From contig JAIFMT010000199.1 of the NCBI GenBank assembly GCA_020048295.1, positions 1 to 10,905 of the forward strand: 10,905 bases of DNA. Reading direction: 5' to 3'. Every line of letters starts with the position of its first letter. The first letter of the stretch is position 1. The notes under the pieces were generated by a model that was not told where the DNA came from, searched no databases, and was given only the letters and a program-made list of their open reading frames with translations. Made by a program: the position numbers and the translations under genes. This DNA comes from Rhodoferax sp. Its GTDB lineage: Bacteria; Pseudomonadota; Gammaproteobacteria; Burkholderiales; Burkholderiaceae. This document shows positions 6,560 through 10,905 of the stretch, in pieces.

Positions 6560-6584
<25 letters not shown>
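6372..6584 (-). pseudogene. Severed C-terminal end of the last PAS domain of the CheB-CheR fusion
   Basis: Just past the five-G run at 6585-6589, the minus strand shifted by one base encodes ELQAEALVKVQQLSRARV and then a segment with LTQRLTRSGNTIEVSLTATAL and YAISTTERAL, ending at TAA 6374-6372. This is the normal second half of the PAS domain that begins at about residue 905 of the 6560-9466 reading frame. One extra G/C in the run would join the two parts into a 1031-residue protein with IPPELQAEAL across the junction. Left as is, the segment could be made only by ribosomal frameshifting or from an internal start (an ATG-headed sub-frame begins at 6563). Confidence 0.75.
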
Positions 6585-9466
<2,882 letters not shown>

Positions 9467-9593
9467 GTTGGGATCCTGTTCTAACGGCGGTCAAATGCTT
9501 GGGGAAATGGCTCCGATGCGAGAAGCCGGCCCACAGTGTAGGCCTGCTGTGGCGTCATTGAAATTGATCGTTGGTAACGTTTGCTGCGTAAGG

Positions 9594-10868
9594 TCAACAT
9601 TCGACTCCATTTTTGCCTTGCACTGCAGCGACCCGGGCCTGGTGCATCAGTTCGCCTACTTTTTGGCCTGTAGCCCCGTCTGCCATTGCGTTAGAAGCTA
9701 TTTTTTTTGTATCAAGCTGCTGTATCAGCTGCAGCACCTGCAGCAGCCGTTGGCGCGGCGGGTAGGGCTGCTCGGTCAGGCCCAGGCGGCCGCGCGCGTC
9801 GCATTCGCAGGCCAGCAGCACCTGGGCAAAGCGCTCGGGCTTGCGCAGCGCATCGCAGCGCTCCAGCAGGCGCACCAGCGCGGCGGCGCTGAAGTCGCCG
9901 CTGCGGTGGATGTTGCTGTGCTCACGCGCCACCACGTCGGCGAGTTCGCGGCAATCGGTGGGCACGCGCAGGCGCTGGCACACCGCCTTGAGTAGCCGGG
10001 CACTGCGTTCCTCGTGGCCCAGATGGCGCGGCAGCACGTCGGCGGGCGTTGTGCCTTTGCCCAGATCGTGAAACAGGCAGGCCACGCGCACCGCCAGTGG
10101 GGTCTGCAGGCGCGCGCTCATGTCCAGCACCATCTGCGTGTGGATGCCGGTGTCGATCTCGGGGTGGTAGTCGGCGCGCTGCGGCACGCCCCACAGCCGG
10201 TCGAGCTCGGGCAGCAGCCGCGCCAATGCACCGCAGTCGCGCAGTACCGTCAGCATGCGCGACGGGGTGGCCTCCAGCAGCCCGCGTGCCAGTTCCTGCC
10301 AGACGCGTTCAGCCACCAGATGATCGACCTCGCCGCTGGCCACCATCTCGCGCATCAGCGCCAGGGTTTCTGCGGCCACGCTGAAATCGGCAAAGCGCGC
10401 GGCAAAGCGCGCCAGCCGCAGGATGCGCACCGGGTCTTCCCGAAATGCCGGGCTGACGTGGCGAAACACCTGCTGCTGCAAGTCGCGCTGACCGTTGAAC
10501 GGGTCGATCAGGTCGCTGGCCTGAATATTTATAAGAAATTGGCCTTTAGCCCTTATGCAGTCTGCGCTGATAGCTATTGAATTTATTGTGAAGTCGCGCC
10601 GTGCCAGGTCTTCTTCGAGGGTCACCTCGGGGCTGGCGTGGATGGCAAAGCCGTGGTAGCCGGGTGCGGTCTTGCGCTCGGTGCGGGCCAGCGCGTATTC
10701 CTCATGCGTTTGCGGGTGCAAAAACACCGGAAAGTCCTTGCCCACTGCCACAAAGCCCTGGTCCAGCAGCTGCTGCGGCGTCGCGCCCACCACCACCCAG
10801 TCGCGGTCTTGCACCGGCAGCCCCAGCAGGGCATCGCGCACGGCACCGCCGACCAGGTAGATCTGCAT
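9594..10868 (-). CDS. cca: CCA tRNA nucleotidyltransferase, bacterial HD-domain (bifunctional) type, with two repeat-derived segments
   Basis: This cytoplasmic enzyme adds or repairs the 3' CCA end of tRNA using CTP and ATP. Residues 1-23 (QIYLVGGAVRDALLGLPV then DRDWVVVG) contain the GG and DxD signatures (metal ligands D21 and D23). ARTERK, the RRDFTIN motif (90-96) and EDPVRILRLARFAARF complete the head and neck. The C-terminal HD domain (YHPEIDTGIHT at 234-244, FHDLGKG with H267-D268) is the phosphohydrolase part found in E. coli-type enzymes. Length is 424 residues against 412 in E. coli. I use ATG 10868-10866 because MQIYLVGG matches the E. coli N-terminus; an adjacent GTG could add one residue. 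Residues 96-115 and 385-404 are encoded by in-frame copies of a 60-bp dispersed repeat; the first adds about 14 residues to a normally short loop after the RRDFTIN motif. The ATG overlaps the stop of an upstream reading frame (TGATG), suggesting coupling. Confidence 0.95.
   Translation of the reverse strand: MQIYLVGGAVRDALLGLPVQDRDWVVVGATPQQLLDQGFVAVGKDFPVFLHPQTHEEYALARTERKTAPGYHGFAIHASPEVTLEEDLARRDFTINSIAISADCIRAKGQFLINIQASDLIDPFNGQRDLQQQVFRHVSPAFREDPVRILRLARFAARFADFSVAAETLALMREMVASGEVDHLVAERVWQELARGLLEATPSRMLTVLRDCGALARLLPELDRLWGVPQRADYHPEIDTGIHTQMVLDMSARLQTPLAVRVACLFHDLGKGTTPADVLPRHLGHEERSARLLKAVCQRLRVPTDCRELADVVAREHSNIHRSGDFSAAALVRLLERCDALRKPERFAQVLLACECDARGRLGLTEQPYPPRQRLLQVLQLIQQLDTKKIASNAMADGATGQKVGELMHQARVAAVQGKNGVEC
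9657..9716 (-). repeat. 60-bp dispersed repeat, copy C, in frame near the 3' end of cca
   Basis: On the minus strand it contains ATAGCT, AACGC and GGGCTACAGGCC, with the blocks at the same offsets as copies A and B, preceded by a run of eight A. It encodes 20 residues (385-404) of the Cca C-terminal region, with DTKKIASNAMADGATGQ in the middle. Confidence 0.75.
10524..10583 (-). repeat. 60-bp dispersed repeat, copy B, in frame inside the Cca catalytic head
   Basis: On the minus strand it reads ATAGCT, CAGCGC and GGGCTAAAGGCC at the same offsets as copies A and C and continues into an AT-rich tail. It encodes residues 96-115, including SIAISADCIRAKGQFLI, right after the RRDFTI motif. E. coli Cca has only about seven residues between INALA and IDPYN; here there are 21. 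Confidence 0.8.
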
Positions 10869-10905
10869 CACGCTTTAGCCAGTCTGGCGTTGTCCCTTCC
10901 CCGGC
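10868..10905 (-). CDS. 3' end of an unidentified gene overlapping the cca start
   Basis: A minus-strand frame open from the window edge gives RGRDNARLAKA and stops at TGA 10870-10868, sharing one base with the cca ATG (TGATG). The basic end and the stop/start overlap fit a real upstream gene translationally coupled to cca, but 11 residues are too few to identify a family. Chance openness over this length cannot be excluded. Confidence 0.4.
   Translation of the reverse strand, partial: RGRDNARLAKA

Noticed and set aside
9592..9597. TTGACC at the cca stop as a -35 box for the CheB-CheR gene
   Set aside because: No convincing -10 hexamer occurs at 16-18 bp spacing on the minus strand, so no promoter is called in 9467-9593.

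Overview
The window looks like chromosome of a betaproteobacterium, most likely Comamonadaceae (Rhodoferax/Polaromonas/Acidovorax type). The reasons are a high-GC coding background, a chemotaxis locus beside PAS-GGDEF-EAL proteins and a CheB-CheR-PAS fusion, and a 60-bp palindrome-like repeat that I recall from intergenic regions of that family. The taxonomic call is inference; no rRNA gene is present.

Layout. The left part reads on the + strand: the last 52 codons of cheB (1-159), a PAS-PAS-PAS-GGDEF-EAL protein (240-2741) and an HDOD-domain protein (2796-3686), followed by a weak terminator-like hairpin. Positions 3687-4055 hold no intact gene; they contain a probable nuclease/transposase-type gene remnant on the minus strand and one copy of the 60-bp repeat. 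The right part reads on the minus strand, in transcription order: the tail of an unidentified gene (to 10868), cca (10868-9594), a CheB-CheR-coiled-coil-PAS fusion with a frameshift near its 3' end (9466-6560, severed tail to 6372), and a second PAS-PAS-GGDEF-EAL protein (6320-4056).

How the genes fit together. Apart from cca, the genes form a signalling block: chemoreceptor methylation enzymes (CheB, CheB-CheR) and two composite cyclic-di-GMP synthase/phosphodiesterase proteins, with an HDOD protein of the kind often found beside such genes. The + strand pair is linked by a duplicated 58-bp leader that ends exactly 3 bp before each ATG. Its conserved left box has the spacing of a sigma-28 (FliA) promoter, which would tie both genes to the flagellar/chemotaxis regulon suggested by cheB.

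Most worth a second look: the duplicated leader with conserved boxes and a variable loop; cca carrying two in-frame 60-bp repeat copies, so that a normally intergenic element encodes parts of a housekeeping enzyme; a 14-base G/C homopolymer just upstream of the second GGDEF-EAL gene; and the frameshift in a short G run that cuts the last PAS domain of the CheB-CheR fusion. I found no CRISPR array, tRNA, rRNA or complete insertion sequence.
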